NCBI RefSeq assembly: GCF_003129565.1
Contig: NZ_QETF01000001.1
Span: forward strand, 286,427 to 350,426
Direction: 5' to 3'
DNA: 64,000 bases
DNA from: Salibaculum griseiflavum
Lineage (GTDB): Bacteria > Pseudomonadota > Alphaproteobacteria > Rhodobacterales > Rhodobacteraceae
The stretch's first letter is position 1, and every line of letters starts with the position of its first letter. The notes beneath the pieces are model-generated. The model was not told the origin of the DNA and did no database searches. It saw nothing but the letters and a program-made list of their open reading frames with translations. The translations under genes were made by a program, and so were the position numbers. Shown piece after piece: positions 33,840 through 43,011 of this stretch.

Positions 33840-35648
33840 TCAGGCCGATTGCCAGCCCATGGCGGCAAGGATCGGCTGATAGGCGGCGGCGAGGCGGGGC
33901 AAGAGCGCCGGATCAGCGCTCCCCCTGTCCTGCCAGGCCATGGTGGCTACGCCCAGAAGGCGTGGCATGAGCATCGCCTCGATCTGGTCGTCCCGCGTGG
34001 TGAATTCCGACCAGAAGGTGCCCTGAACCCCGATGATGTTGTCGGCCAGTGCCGGTTCGTCCCCGGGCACAGGGTCCCAGGTCACGGTATCTTCCAGCGC
34101 GACGAAGGCCGCCCAGTTCGCGCCCCAATCCTCGGGGTCGGCCGTATGGGCCATGTCCAGATAGACGTGCTGCGCCGGGGTCATCACCACCTTGTAGCCC
34201 GCGCGGGCGGCGTCCAGCCCCGGCCCCTGGCCGGTCCAGCTGAACAGGATCGCGCCGTTCTCTATTCCCGTCTGACCGCGCGCGGCCTCCTCCCAGGCGG
34301 CGGGGGTCTTGCCATGTTCGGCCACGCGACGCGCCAAGCGGTTGATGGTCCAGCCTTGCAGGTCATCGGTGGTATCCAGCCCCTCGTCGTCCATGAGGCG
34401 GCGCGCGGCGGGCGACCCCTGCCAGGTGCCATCGGGCAATTCATCGCAGCCAAGATGGATCACGTCGAAGGGGAACAGGCCAGCGATTTCATCGACCATG
34501 GCATGCCACACGCGCCAGCTTTCCGTCATGGCGGGGTTCATGACATTGGCGGCATAGCCTTGCACGGACCGTTCGGTGCCGGTGTCCTCGGGGTCGCGAG
34601 TGCCGGGGTAGACGCGGGCGAGGGCCAGCGCGTGGGCGGGAACCTCGATTTCCGGCATGACCTCGATGCCCAGCTCCGCCGCACGGGCCACGACCCGCGC
34701 AACATCGGCCCGTGAATAGCTCCCGCCGGACCGGATCCCGCCGCCGAAAACGCCGGGGATCAGCTCGTCCTCACCCCGGAAATGGGTCTTTGCGAGTTCG
34801 GGCAAGCTATCGAGTGCAAGCCGGAAAGCCTCGTCATCCGCGAAATGCCAGTGAAAGCGATTCAGTTTCAGCAGCGCCATCAGGTCCAGCAGACGCAGGA
34901 TGGTGTCGACCGAGTAGAAATGCCGGGCGCAATCCAGGTGCTGCCCACGCCAGCCGAAGCGAGGTGCGTCCTCGATTTCGCCGCACGGGATGTGCCCATC
35001 ATGAGTTCGCGCCATCGTCAGCAAGGTCACCGCGCCGTGCAGCGCGCCGGCCCTGTCGCCATGGCGCAGCTTTGCGCCCTCCGGTGTCACCGTGAGCCGA
35101 TAGGCCTCGGGGGGCAGGGTCTCGTCCAGTTCCACGCTCAGCCGCGCGCCGTCCTTGGACAGGAACGGGCCCAGCCCGACCCTTGCGGCCAGATCGTCGG
35201 CGGCGCTCAATGGTTCCGATGCGGGCGCGGCAAAGCTGGTCGCGATCAGGTGGTCAGCTGCCGCCACAGCGCGAGTTGGTCGCGGGCAAACCCGGGGCCA
35301 ATCGGCGGCTACGGTGTCGCGTCGCTCAGGGCGCACACCGTCGGGCAGGGCGGGCAGATCAAGCGGCCCGTCCTGAGTGCGCAGATAAGCACCAAGTGGC
35401 AGCCACGCCCGGTTGGCCGGAGCGAATTCGGGGTTTTCATGGCGAAGGGTCACATCATGCGGCTGACCTGCCAGCAAATCCGGCAAGGCCACCTCGGCAT
35501 AGCCGCCGGTCGCGGCGATGCGCGTGCCGCCCTCGACTACGGTGACCGGGGCCATGCAGGAAAAGCAGAAAACCGGCGCCTTCAGGTCGCGGTCGCTGGT
35601 GATGCGGCAGTGGATCAGCTTGCCGTCGATACGGGCGTCGAATTGCAT
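33840..35648 (-). CDS. Beta-N-acetylhexosaminidase, glycoside hydrolase family 20
   Basis: 602 residues. It removes terminal beta-linked GlcNAc or GalNAc from glycans or chitooligosaccharides by substrate-assisted catalysis. An N-terminal beta-rich GH20b region leads into the TIM barrel with GWRGQHLDCARHFYSVDTI, NRFHWHFADDEAFRL, VMPEIEVPAHALAL and the catalytic pair D402-E403 in HLGCDELPDG. WEE and WQDRGSADP segments follow. No signal peptide is seen, so it probably acts in the cytoplasm on imported saccharides. It has AGGGGG before the ATG and follows gntR by 23 bases. Confidence 0.93.
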   Translation of the reverse strand: MQFDARIDGKLIHCRITSDRDLKAPVFCFSCMAPVTVVEGGTRIAATGGYAEVALPDLLAGQPHDVTLRHENPEFAPANRAWLPLGAYLRTQDGPLDLPALPDGVRPERRDTVAADWPRVCPRPTRAVAAADHLIATSFAAPASEPLSAADDLAARVGLGPFLSKDGARLSVELDETLPPEAYRLTVTPEGAKLRHGDRAGALHGAVTLLTMARTHDGHIPCGEIEDAPRFGWRGQHLDCARHFYSVDTILRLLDLMALLKLNRFHWHFADDEAFRLALDSLPELAKTHFRGEDELIPGVFGGGIRSGGSYSRADVARVVARAAELGIEVMPEIEVPAHALALARVYPGTRDPEDTGTERSVQGYAANVMNPAMTESWRVWHAMVDEIAGLFPFDVIHLGCDELPDGTWQGSPAARRLMDDEGLDTTDDLQGWTINRLARRVAEHGKTPAAWEEAARGQTGIENGAILFSWTGQGPGLDAARAGYKVVMTPAQHVYLDMAHTADPEDWGANWAAFVALEDTVTWDPVPGDEPALADNIIGVQGTFWSEFTTRDDQIEAMLMPRLLGVATMAWQDRGSADPALLPRLAAAYQPILAAMGWQSA

Positions 35649-35671
35649 GTTTCCCCCTGGAAAGTGTCGCC

Positions 35672-36436
35672 TCAGCCGCCGTCCGGGCGCAGTTCGGAGA
35701 CGAAATCGTAGATGTCGGACCGGTAAAAACCGCGCGTGAACTCCACCGGGCGGCCGTTGTCGAGATAGGCGGTGCGGTCGATCTGCAGGATCGCGGTGTT
35801 TTCAGGCAGGCAGAGCAATTGCGCATCCGCGCCCTTGACGTTCACCGCCGTCACGCGCTGGATCGCCCGGCTCGGGGCCTGGCCGCGTCGGCGCAGCACG
35901 GCATAGAGCGAGGTTTCCACCGCTTCGGGGTCCGGCAGGATGTCCGACGGCAGGGAGGACCGTTCGATCGCCATCGGTGTGTCATCTGCGCTTCGCAGCC
36001 GTTCGATCCGGGCCACGGACACGGACGGCGAAAGGCCCAGCGCCATTATCTCATCCGGGCTGGGTGGGAAGAGGCCGCGATCCAGAACACGACTGGTCGA
36101 GACGCGGCCGCGTGCCTGCATGTTCTCGGTAAAGGAAACCAGCGTCGAAAGCGATTGCTCGGTCTTGGGCGCGCTTCCCATCACGAAACTGCCCGCGCCG
36201 CGCCGCTGTTCGATCAGACCGGCCTCGACCAGTTCGGCCACCGCCTTGCGCACGGTGACGCGGCTTACATTGGCGAGTTCAGCCAGGTCGCGTTCCGCCG
36301 GCAACTGCTGGCCCTCTTGCAGGGTGCCCTCTGTGATGGCCCGTCCGATGTGGCGGGACAATTGCAGGTAGCGCGGCCCCTGTCCGGGCCGGTGCCAGGT
36401 TTCGGGCTGAAAAAGGGATTCGGCATTCATGGTCAT
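35672..36436 (-). CDS. GntR-family (HutC/UTRA) regulator, NagR-like
   Basis: 254 residues. The N-terminal winged helix (about 22-90: LSRHIGRAITEGTLQEGQQLPAERDLAELANVSRVTVRKAVAELVEAGLIEQRRGAGSFV) is a typical GntR DNA-binding domain. The C-terminal ~150 residues are a UTRA effector domain of the HutC subfamily, which in NagR/DasR-type proteins binds phosphorylated amino sugars. The position between GH20 and the divergent transporter operon supports control of both. The start at 36436 has GAAGG upstream; ATG 36430 is also possible. TTGGTA half-sites in the adjacent gap are its likely target. Confidence 0.9.
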   Translation of the reverse strand: MTMNAESLFQPETWHRPGQGPRYLQLSRHIGRAITEGTLQEGQQLPAERDLAELANVSRVTVRKAVAELVEAGLIEQRRGAGSFVMGSAPKTEQSLSTLVSFTENMQARGRVSTSRVLDRGLFPPSPDEIMALGLSPSVSVARIERLRSADDTPMAIERSSLPSDILPDPEAVETSLYAVLRRRGQAPSRAIQRVTAVNVKGADAQLLCLPENTAILQIDRTAYLDNGRPVEFTRGFYRSDIYDFVSELRPDGG

Positions 36437-36449
36437 ATCGCGCCTTCTA

Positions 36450-36472
36450 TTGGTATGTTTTTATAATACCAA
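36450..36472. promoter_or_regulatory. Inverted repeat TTGGTAT-N9-ATACCAA (putative GntR operator)
   Basis: Perfect 7-bp arms with an AT-rich spacer, 14 bases upstream of the gntR start codon. It is suited to autoregulation of the minus-strand block. The half-site is the same as in the glcD-proximal repeat at 3909-3929, though the spacer differs by two bases when 6-bp arms are compared. Confidence 0.6.
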
Positions 36473-36554
36473 AATTCGTATCTTCAATACATTTGTTGCG
36501 GTGTGCGGCCAAAAAGACAATGAAAAACTGGGGTATCCAATACATAACGAAAAA

Positions 36555-36594
36555 CTGGTATTATTTTGGTAGCATTTTTGGGATTGCTTGGTAT
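36555..36594 (+). promoter_or_regulatory. Four tandem TTGGTA-type half-sites, about one helical turn apart
   Basis: CTGGTAT (36555), TTGGTAG (36566), TTGGGAT (36578) and TTGGTAT (36588) lie in direct orientation at 11, 12 and 10 bases from one another. All lie 60-100 bases upstream of the first permease gene, in AT-rich DNA where its promoter must be. The array suggests cooperative binding of a regulator, probably the adjacent GntR protein. Confidence 0.55.
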
Positions 36595-36656
36595 CGTTTG
36601 CTGACAGACATCGATTCGCGTCCGAAAAAGCGGGCGCAGGGCATCCGGGGGGAACC

Positions 36657-37586
36657 TTGACCGAGCTTACGCAAGAGATCGCCGTGGCCGAGCGGACCAA
36701 GCGCCGCAAGCTGCCCGAGGCATGGTTTGCCTGGATGCTGGTGGCGCCGGCCATCATCTTCATTGCCGTCATCGTCGCATGGCCCTTGGCAGAGACGATC
36801 CGCCTCTCCTTCATGGAGGCCGATCTTGGCGGCGAGGAATTCGTCGGCGCGGCCAATTACGCGGACCTGCTGGATAGCCGCAAATTCCATGAAACCGTGG
36901 TGCGGACGTTCTATTGGATGTTCCTATCGGTGGGGTTGAAGCTGATCCTCGGGCTGATCGGGGCGACGCTTCTCAATGCCGCCATTCCGGGCCGGGCACT
37001 GTTCCGCGTGCTGGTCATGCCGCCCTGGGTGATCCCGATCGCCATCGGCTGCATCGGCTGGCTGTGGCTCTATAACGGGTATTTCGGCCTGCTGTCCGGG
37101 CTGGGCCAGCGCCTTGGCATCCTGGATGGCCCGTTCGAGTTCCTGGCCTACAAGCAATCAGCTTTCTATTCGGCCATCGTTACCGATGTCTGGGTCGGCA
37201 CACCGATGGTCACGCTGTTCCTGCTGGCCGCCATGCAGGGCGTCAGTCGCGACCTTTACGAGGCCGCCTGGGTCGATGGGGCCGGGCGCTGGTATCGGTT
37301 CCGCCGCATCACCATTCCCCAGATCATGCCGGTGCTCGTGTCGATGGCGCTGCTTTCCGCGATCTGGACGTTCAACAGTTTCGAAATCATCTGGATCCTG
37401 ACCGAGGGCGGCCCGCGCGGGGCGACCACGACCCTGATCGTGGACACCTACAAGACCGCGATTTCCAACTACAAGTTCGGCGAAGGCGCCGCGCGCGCCG
37501 TGATCATCGTGATCCTGCTGGCGCTGTTTTCCCTCATCTACCTGTTCTTCCTGAACAAGGTGAACCGCAAATACGGGGTGAAGTGA
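36657..37586 (+). CDS. ABC sugar transporter permease 1 (MalF/UgpA type)
   Basis: 309 residues with six predicted membrane helices. The EAAWVDGAGRWYRFRRITIPQIMPVL segment is the EAA loop that docks the ATPase. TTG start at 36657 with GGGGGG eight bases upstream; in-frame starts further up fall within the operator array. The permease pairs with the next gene to form the channel of an amino-sugar importer. It heads the plus-strand operon that runs to nagA. Confidence 0.9.
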   Translation: MTELTQEIAVAERTKRRKLPEAWFAWMLVAPAIIFIAVIVAWPLAETIRLSFMEADLGGEEFVGAANYADLLDSRKFHETVVRTFYWMFLSVGLKLILGLIGATLLNAAIPGRALFRVLVMPPWVIPIAIGCIGWLWLYNGYFGLLSGLGQRLGILDGPFEFLAYKQSAFYSAIVTDVWVGTPMVTLFLLAAMQGVSRDLYEAAWVDGAGRWYRFRRITIPQIMPVLVSMALLSAIWTFNSFEIIWILTEGGPRGATTTLIVDTYKTAISNYKFGEGAARAVIIVILLALFSLIYLFFLNKVNRKYGVK

Positions 37587-37587
37587 C

Positions 37588-38430
37588 ATGATGGACCGCT
37601 ACACGATCCCGCAGAAGATCGGCCTCTACATTGCTGTTGCGATCTTCCTGACCTTCATCCTGCTGCCCTTCTTCGAGATGTTCATGGCGTCCCTGCGCCC
37701 GCTCGAACACCTGTTCCGCAGCCCCTACCAGTTCTGGTCCGAGGATTTCAGCTTCCAGGCTTATTCGGACATGTGGGAAACGGTGCCGCTGCTGGGGCGC
37801 TACATCTTCAACTCGATCTATATCGCCTCGATGGTGACGGCGATCACCATGGCCTTCGTTGTGCCTGCCGCCTATGCCTTCGCCCGCATGGACTTTCCGT
37901 TCAAGTCGGCGACGCTTGGCATCTTCCTGGCCGTCAACATGTTCACCGGTGCGGTGCTGCTGATCCCGCTCTACCGGGTGCTGCGGACCCTGGGCCTGCT
38001 CAATACCTATTGGGCGATGATCGTGCCGGGCGTGGCTTTCCTGATCCCCACGGGGATCTGGCTGCTGCGCTCTTACCTGGAAAAGATCCCGCGCGAACTG
38101 GAAGAGGCCGCCTATGTCGATGGCGCCAGCCGCCTCTACACCCTGCGCCGAGTCGTGCTGCCGCTGGCGGTGCCGGGGCTGATCGTTGTCGGCGTGGCGG
38201 TCTTCATCGGCGCCTATGCCCAGCAATTCCTGTTCGCAATCACCTTCAACCAGACCCGCGAGCTGCAGCCGCTGCCCGCCGGTCTTTACGAATTCATCGG
38301 CTACCAGTCGGTGACCTGGAACGAGATGATGGCCGCTGCCCTGGTCGGTGTGCTGCCGGTCATGGTCATCTTCCTGTTCCTGCAAAAATACCTCGTCGCG
38401 GGCCTGACCGCAGGCGCGGTGAAAGAATGA
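37588..38430 (+). CDS. ABC sugar transporter permease 2 (MalG/UgpE type)
   Basis: 280 residues with six predicted membrane helices. The EAA loop reads EEAAYVDGASRLYTLRRVVLPLAVPGLI. It starts one base after the stop of permease 1, so translation is likely coupled. An ATG-ATG doublet opens the gene and either could be used. Together with permease 1, the binding protein and the ATPase gene it makes a CUT1-type carbohydrate importer. Confidence 0.9.
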   Translation: MMDRYTIPQKIGLYIAVAIFLTFILLPFFEMFMASLRPLEHLFRSPYQFWSEDFSFQAYSDMWETVPLLGRYIFNSIYIASMVTAITMAFVVPAAYAFARMDFPFKSATLGIFLAVNMFTGAVLLIPLYRVLRTLGLLNTYWAMIVPGVAFLIPTGIWLLRSYLEKIPRELEEAAYVDGASRLYTLRRVVLPLAVPGLIVVGVAVFIGAYAQQFLFAITFNQTRELQPLPAGLYEFIGYQSVTWNEMMAAALVGVLPVMVIFLFLQKYLVAGLTAGAVKE

Positions 38431-38462
38431 AACCAGTAGGTCCAACAAAGGGAGAGACCCAG

Positions 38463-39674
38463 ATGAAAACCTTGAAAACATTGTCCGTGGGGGCCGTATT
38501 GCTGACCGGTTCGGCCCTGTCGGCGCAGGCGCAGGATATGCACTTCATCATGTGTGGCGGCGAAATCCGCGAAGCCGACCAGGCCGTCGTCGATGCCTTC
38601 GTCGCCGAGCGTGACGGCGTGACCGTCAATATCGAGGCCGTTCCGTGGGGCACGTGCCAGGACAAATCCCTGACGCTCGCCGCGGCCGGTGATCCGCCTT
38701 CGATTTCCTATATGGGCAGCCGCACCCTGCGCCAGCTGGCCAATAACGACCTGATCGTGCCAGCCGAGATCCCCGCCGAATGGGAAGATGCCTATCAGCC
38801 GGGCGTGCTGAACACCGTGACCATCGAGGGCACCCGCTGGGGCTATCCGCACGCCTTCTCGACCAAGGCGCTCTACATCAATTGCGATCTGGCCGAAGAA
38901 GCTGGCGTGGCCTGCGAGGCTCCGGCCACCTGGGACGACATGTACGCCATGGCCGAGGCGATCAACAACAACACGGGTGCGGCCGGGATCGGCCTTGCGG
39001 GCAAGGATTTCGACAACACCATGCACCAGTTCCTCAACTATCTTTATTCCAACGGGGGAACGGTGATCGATACGGCAACGGGCGAGAACATGCTCGACAG
39101 TCAAGAAACCCGCGAGACGCTGGAATTCTACGGCAAGCTGGCCAGCGTGTCGCAGGATGGTCCAACCGCGTGGGAACGCGACCAGTTGCGCGACCTGTTC
39201 AATGACGGCCAGATCGGCATGTATGTGCAAGGTCCCTGGGGCCGAGGCCAGCACAATGAAGACATCAACCAGCTTGTCGCCCCGGTCCCCGCAGGCCCCT
39301 CTGGCGCAAGTGGCACGATCCTGATCACCGACAGCCTTGTCGTGTTCAAGGGGTCCGGTCACGAGGATCTGGCGCAGGAACTGGCCCAGGCGCTTGCCTC
39401 GGGTGAGGCGCAATATGATCTGGACCAAAGCTGGGGCCTGACGCCGATCTTCCAGTATGAAAAGCTGGGTATCGAAGACCCGTTCTACATTGGCGATCCC
39501 TTCTGGGAAGTTTTCACAGCCGGGATCGAGGCCGGTGGGCCTGAACCCCTGCTGGAGGATTTCAAATCGCTCCAGTCGGTCTTCACCAACATGGTGCAGG
39601 GCATCCTGCTTGAGGATGATACCGTCGACAGCCTCGTCACCATCGCGGGCGAGGAACTGGACGACGCGCTCTGA
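38463..39674 (+). CDS. ABC transporter extracellular sugar-binding protein
   Basis: 403 residues. The signal peptide runs MKTLKTLSVGAVLLTGSALSAQA and is cleaved before QD; start chosen at 38463, preceded by AAAGGGAG. Family 1 solute-binding protein features include the AAAGDPPSISYMGSRTLRQLANNDLIVP region, TRWGYPHAFSTKALYIN and GQIGMYVQGPWGRGQ. It captures the substrate in the periplasm and delivers it to the two permeases encoded upstream. The neighbours predict N-acetylated hexosamines or small chitooligosaccharides as substrate. Three cysteines (in IMCGG, WGTCQ and LYINC) are more than usual for this class. Confidence 0.9.
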   Translation: MKTLKTLSVGAVLLTGSALSAQAQDMHFIMCGGEIREADQAVVDAFVAERDGVTVNIEAVPWGTCQDKSLTLAAAGDPPSISYMGSRTLRQLANNDLIVPAEIPAEWEDAYQPGVLNTVTIEGTRWGYPHAFSTKALYINCDLAEEAGVACEAPATWDDMYAMAEAINNNTGAAGIGLAGKDFDNTMHQFLNYLYSNGGTVIDTATGENMLDSQETRETLEFYGKLASVSQDGPTAWERDQLRDLFNDGQIGMYVQGPWGRGQHNEDINQLVAPVPAGPSGASGTILITDSLVVFKGSGHEDLAQELAQALASGEAQYDLDQSWGLTPIFQYEKLGIEDPFYIGDPFWEVFTAGIEAGGPEPLLEDFKSLQSVFTNMVQGILLEDDTVDSLVTIAGEELDDAL

Positions 39675-39750
39675 GCCGATCCTTCCGACCGGGCGGCGGC
39701 TGGTCTGCCGCCCGGACCCAAACAGATTTCAAACAGACAGGACGCAACCC

Positions 39751-40848
39751 GTGGCCACGCTCGACCTGGAAAACATCTGCAAATCCTTCGGCCCCGCCAA
39801 GGTGCTTCATGACATCGACCTTGCCATCCGCGACAAGGAATTCGTCGTCTTCGTCGGCCCGTCGGGCTGCGGCAAGTCCACGCTCTTGCGGATCATTGCC
39901 GGGCTGGAAGAGGCGACCGACGGGCGTATCGTGATCGAGGGTCGCGATGTCAGCCGTGAAGACCCGGTAGACAGGGGCATTTCCATGGTGTTCCAGTCCT
40001 ACGCGCTCTATCCGCACCTGACGGTTTTCGAGAACATCGCCTTCCCGCTGCGGGTTCAGAAGATGACGCAGCAAGACGTGAATCAGCGCGTCAACCGAGC
40101 GGCAGAAATCCTGCAACTGACCGACAAGCTTACGTTGAAGCCGGGCCAGCTGTCCGGTGGTCAGCGTCAGCGCGTCGCCATCGGCCGATCCATCGTGCGG
40201 GAACCCAAGGTGTTCCTTTTCGACGAGCCGCTTTCGAACCTGGACGCCGCGCTGCGCGGTGACATGCGGGTGGAACTTAGCCAGCTGCACCGGGAACTGA
40301 ATGCAACGATGGTTTACGTGACCCATGATCAGGTCGAGGCGATGACCATGGCCGACCGCATCGTCGTTCTGAACGGTGGCCGGGTGGAACAATTCGGTTC
40401 TCCGATGGAACTCTATCACCATCCCGCGACAAAGTTCGTGGCCGGATTCATCGGTCAGCCCAACATGAATTTCGTCCCCGGCACGGTCGTTGAGGCCAAT
40501 GGCGACGGCGTGGCCATCGATACGGTAGATGGCGCCCGACTGGTCCTTCCGGTCGACCGAGCAGGCGTTTCCACGGGCGATGCGGTGGAGATCGGCATCC
40601 GGCCCGAGGATGTCCGGCTTGGTGACGGTCTGGGCCTGAATATCCGGGTGCTGGAACGCCTGGGCGGCGTATCCATCGCCCACGGCGCCTTGTCGGACGG
40701 CACGCGCTTCTGCGCTTCGCTCGACGGCAATGCCCGGATCGAGGAAGGCGTGCCGGTCGGCCTGACGGTCGACCCTGCCTGCGCCCATGTCTTCAAGGCC
40801 GATGGCACGGTCCTGCGCCGGCAGGCTGCCCCGGCCCTGGTCGCCTGA
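39751..40848 (+). CDS. ABC sugar transporter ATPase (MalK/UgpC type)
   Basis: 365 residues, GTG start with GACAGGA upstream. Walker A GPSGCGKST is at about 37-45, the Q-loop is MVFQSYALYPHLTV, the signature is LSGGQRQRVAIGR, Walker B is VFLFDEPLSNLD and the H-loop is VYVTHDQ. The C-terminal ~130 residues form the TOBE/regulatory domain (IGIRPEDVRLGD). It energises the importer formed with the two upstream permeases. A longer in-frame reading upstream overlaps the binding-protein gene and is not used. Confidence 0.93.
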   Translation: MATLDLENICKSFGPAKVLHDIDLAIRDKEFVVFVGPSGCGKSTLLRIIAGLEEATDGRIVIEGRDVSREDPVDRGISMVFQSYALYPHLTVFENIAFPLRVQKMTQQDVNQRVNRAAEILQLTDKLTLKPGQLSGGQRQRVAIGRSIVREPKVFLFDEPLSNLDAALRGDMRVELSQLHRELNATMVYVTHDQVEAMTMADRIVVLNGGRVEQFGSPMELYHHPATKFVAGFIGQPNMNFVPGTVVEANGDGVAIDTVDGARLVLPVDRAGVSTGDAVEIGIRPEDVRLGDGLGLNIRVLERLGGVSIAHGALSDGTRFCASLDGNARIEEGVPVGLTVDPACAHVFKADGTVLRRQAAPALVA

Positions 40849-40858
40849 GGAGGAAAAA

Positions 40859-42004
40859 ATGAAAATCGCAACTGCCGGGATCGGTCTCCGGGCCGGTCAT
40901 GTGCTGGCCTTGTTCAGGCAAATGATGCCAGAGGTCGAATTCGTGGGGTATTACGACCCGCAACCGACCTACCTAGAGATGATCGGCACCGATACGCCAC
41001 GCTTCGACAGCGTCGAAGAGATGCTGGCGCAGACCAAACCGGACCTCTTCTTCGTCGGCTCACCCAACGAGTTTCACCTCGACCAGATCCGTGCCGGGCT
41101 GGAAAGCGACGTGCCGCATATCTTCACCGAAAAGCCGGTGGTGGTGTCCATCGAGGAGACGATGGAACTGGGCCGCCTGCTGGCGAAACACGGCTCGGAC
41201 CGGCTGATGGTGGGGCTGGTGCTGCGCTACTCCCAACACATGGTGGACCTGCGCGCGGCCATGGCCGAAGGCGTGCTGGGCCAGATCACCTCGCTTGAGG
41301 CGAACGAACATATCGGCCCGTATCATGGCGCCTTCTTCATGCGCGACTGGCGGCGCATGGTGTCCCATTCGGGCGGGTTCATGCTGGAGAAGTGTTGCCA
41401 CGACCTGGACCTGTACAACATGATCACCGGGTCGCGCCCGGCCCGCGTGGCCAGTTTCGGCGGGCGTCGGTCCTTCCTGCCGGATCACGCCCCGGCCTCG
41501 AATGCCGAAAACGAGATCTTCCACATCAAAGGGTCCGTCTGGAACTCTGTCGATGATCCGTTCCACAGCGATGGTGACATCATCGACTGCCAAACCGCGA
41601 TCCTCGAATATGAAACCGGGGCCAGCATGGCCTTTCACACCAACCTGAACGTGCCCGACGAACACCGCCGGTTCTGCGTGATGGGGGCGATGGGCATGGC
41701 CGAGGGCGACTTCGTGCGTGGCTATCTCAAGATCACGCGGCGCGATGGAAAGGTCTATGCGGATCACGACTATTCCAAGGGCGACAGGGCGACGCTGGGC
41801 AGTCACTACGGCGCTGATCATATGATGGTCGCCGACATCATCGCCTACCTGAAGGGCGCGGCCGAGGCACTGCCCGTGTCCATCGTCGATGCGCTGGAGG
41901 CGGGCGTCGCGGCGCTGGCGCTGGACGAGGCCCGCAGCGCGGGCCGCGTGGTGGGCCTGTCCGAAACATGGGCGGAATTCGACAGCTTGGGATTGAGGCG
42001 ATGA
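40859..42004 (+). CDS. Gfo/Idh/MocA-family oxidoreductase
   Basis: 381 residues. The N-terminal Rossmann fold has the dinucleotide-binding segment ATAGIGLRAGHV, SPNEFHLDQI and the TEKPVVVS motif with the catalytic-type Lys. The C-terminal alpha/beta domain contains GGFMLEKCCHDLDLYNMITG, where the HD pair marks the substrate side. The substrate is likely a sugar or amino sugar oxidised with NAD(P), or epimerised through an oxidised intermediate. GAGGAGG lies before the ATG, and the stop overlaps the following SIS gene by 4 bases (ATGA). Confidence 0.85.
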   Translation: MKIATAGIGLRAGHVLALFRQMMPEVEFVGYYDPQPTYLEMIGTDTPRFDSVEEMLAQTKPDLFFVGSPNEFHLDQIRAGLESDVPHIFTEKPVVVSIEETMELGRLLAKHGSDRLMVGLVLRYSQHMVDLRAAMAEGVLGQITSLEANEHIGPYHGAFFMRDWRRMVSHSGGFMLEKCCHDLDLYNMITGSRPARVASFGGRRSFLPDHAPASNAENEIFHIKGSVWNSVDDPFHSDGDIIDCQTAILEYETGASMAFHTNLNVPDEHRRFCVMGAMGMAEGDFVRGYLKITRRDGKVYADHDYSKGDRATLGSHYGADHMMVADIIAYLKGAAEALPVSIVDALEAGVAALALDEARSAGRVVGLSETWAEFDSLGLRR

Positions 42005-43011
42005 CCGTGCAGGGCAATCACACCACACCAGGCCGCTACATGGCCCGCGAGATCGGCGAGGCGGGCGCTGTCTTTGCGCACGCGGCGTCGCAGGATATCG
42101 ACCCCGCGGTGCATGGGCTTGCCGATCGCCAGGCGTTCTATACGGTCGCGCGCGGCTCGTCCGACGCGGCGGCCAACATCCTGTCCTACGAGTTCATGCG
42201 CGAACTGGGCGTGCCGGTCACGTCCCTGCCGCCCTCGGTCTTTTCCATCGGTGGCGGGGTCTCGATGCGTGATGCGGCCGCCCTGATCATCTCTCAATCA
42301 GGGGCCAGCGATGATCTGATCCATACGGCCAGGGGTATGCGGGCCAAGGGCGCCTGCGTTGCGGCAATCACCAATGTGCCCGGCTCGGGGGTCGAGGGGG
42401 CCGCCGACCTGACCGTGCCGATCGGCGCGGGCGAAGAGTGGGCCGTTCCCGCCACCAAGACCGTCATCGGGTCGGTCGGGGCCGGGATCGCGCTCTTGTC
42501 CGCGCTCAAGCCCGACTATGGCTGGCGCGCCGCCGACGGGATTGCGGTGCTGGCGGCCATGGAAGGATTGGCGAAGGACCGGCACGAAGCGCTGCGCGCC
42601 GGGCTGCTGCGGGCGCGGCATGTCTATGTGGTGGGGCGCGATACCGGCTTGGGCACTGCCCATGAGGTGGCTCTGAAGATCAAGGAATGCTGCGCCATAC
42701 ATGCCGAGGCCCATTCCGCCTCGGAGGTTTTGCATGGCCCGCTGCAACTTGCTACGAACCCCCTGACCGTGCTGGTGCTGGATAGCGGCGCGCCGGGCAC
42801 CGCCGATAGCCTGGACACCGCCGAGGCAAGGTTCCGTGATCAGGGCTGCGATGTGCACCGGGTCGATGCCGGCCTGCCCGGCCTGACACCGGCCATCGCG
42901 GCGGCCGCCATCCTGCGCCGGGTCTACCCGGTGATCCTTGATACCGCCCTTGCGCTGGGCCATGACCCGGACAACCCCGCAACCCTGTCGAAAGTGACCC
43001 GAACCCGATGA
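42001..43011 (+). CDS. SIS-domain glucosamine-6-phosphate deaminase, NagB-II type
   Basis: 336 residues with two SIS domains, like the isomerase half of GlmS but without the glutaminase domain. ARGSSDAAANILSYEFMRELG, ISQSGASDDLIHTAR, PATKTVIGSVGAG and VGRDTGLGTAHEVALKIKECCAIHAEAHSASEVLHGPLQL are diagnostic. Such proteins replace classical NagB in many proteobacteria, converting GlcN-6-P to Fru-6-P and ammonia. It overlaps both neighbours by 4 bases. Gene symbols vary, so I leave it blank. Confidence 0.88.
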   Translation: MTVQGNHTTPGRYMAREIGEAGAVFAHAASQDIDPAVHGLADRQAFYTVARGSSDAAANILSYEFMRELGVPVTSLPPSVFSIGGGVSMRDAAALIISQSGASDDLIHTARGMRAKGACVAAITNVPGSGVEGAADLTVPIGAGEEWAVPATKTVIGSVGAGIALLSALKPDYGWRAADGIAVLAAMEGLAKDRHEALRAGLLRARHVYVVGRDTGLGTAHEVALKIKECCAIHAEAHSASEVLHGPLQLATNPLTVLVLDSGAPGTADSLDTAEARFRDQGCDVHRVDAGLPGLTPAIAAAAILRRVYPVILDTALALGHDPDNPATLSKVTRTR

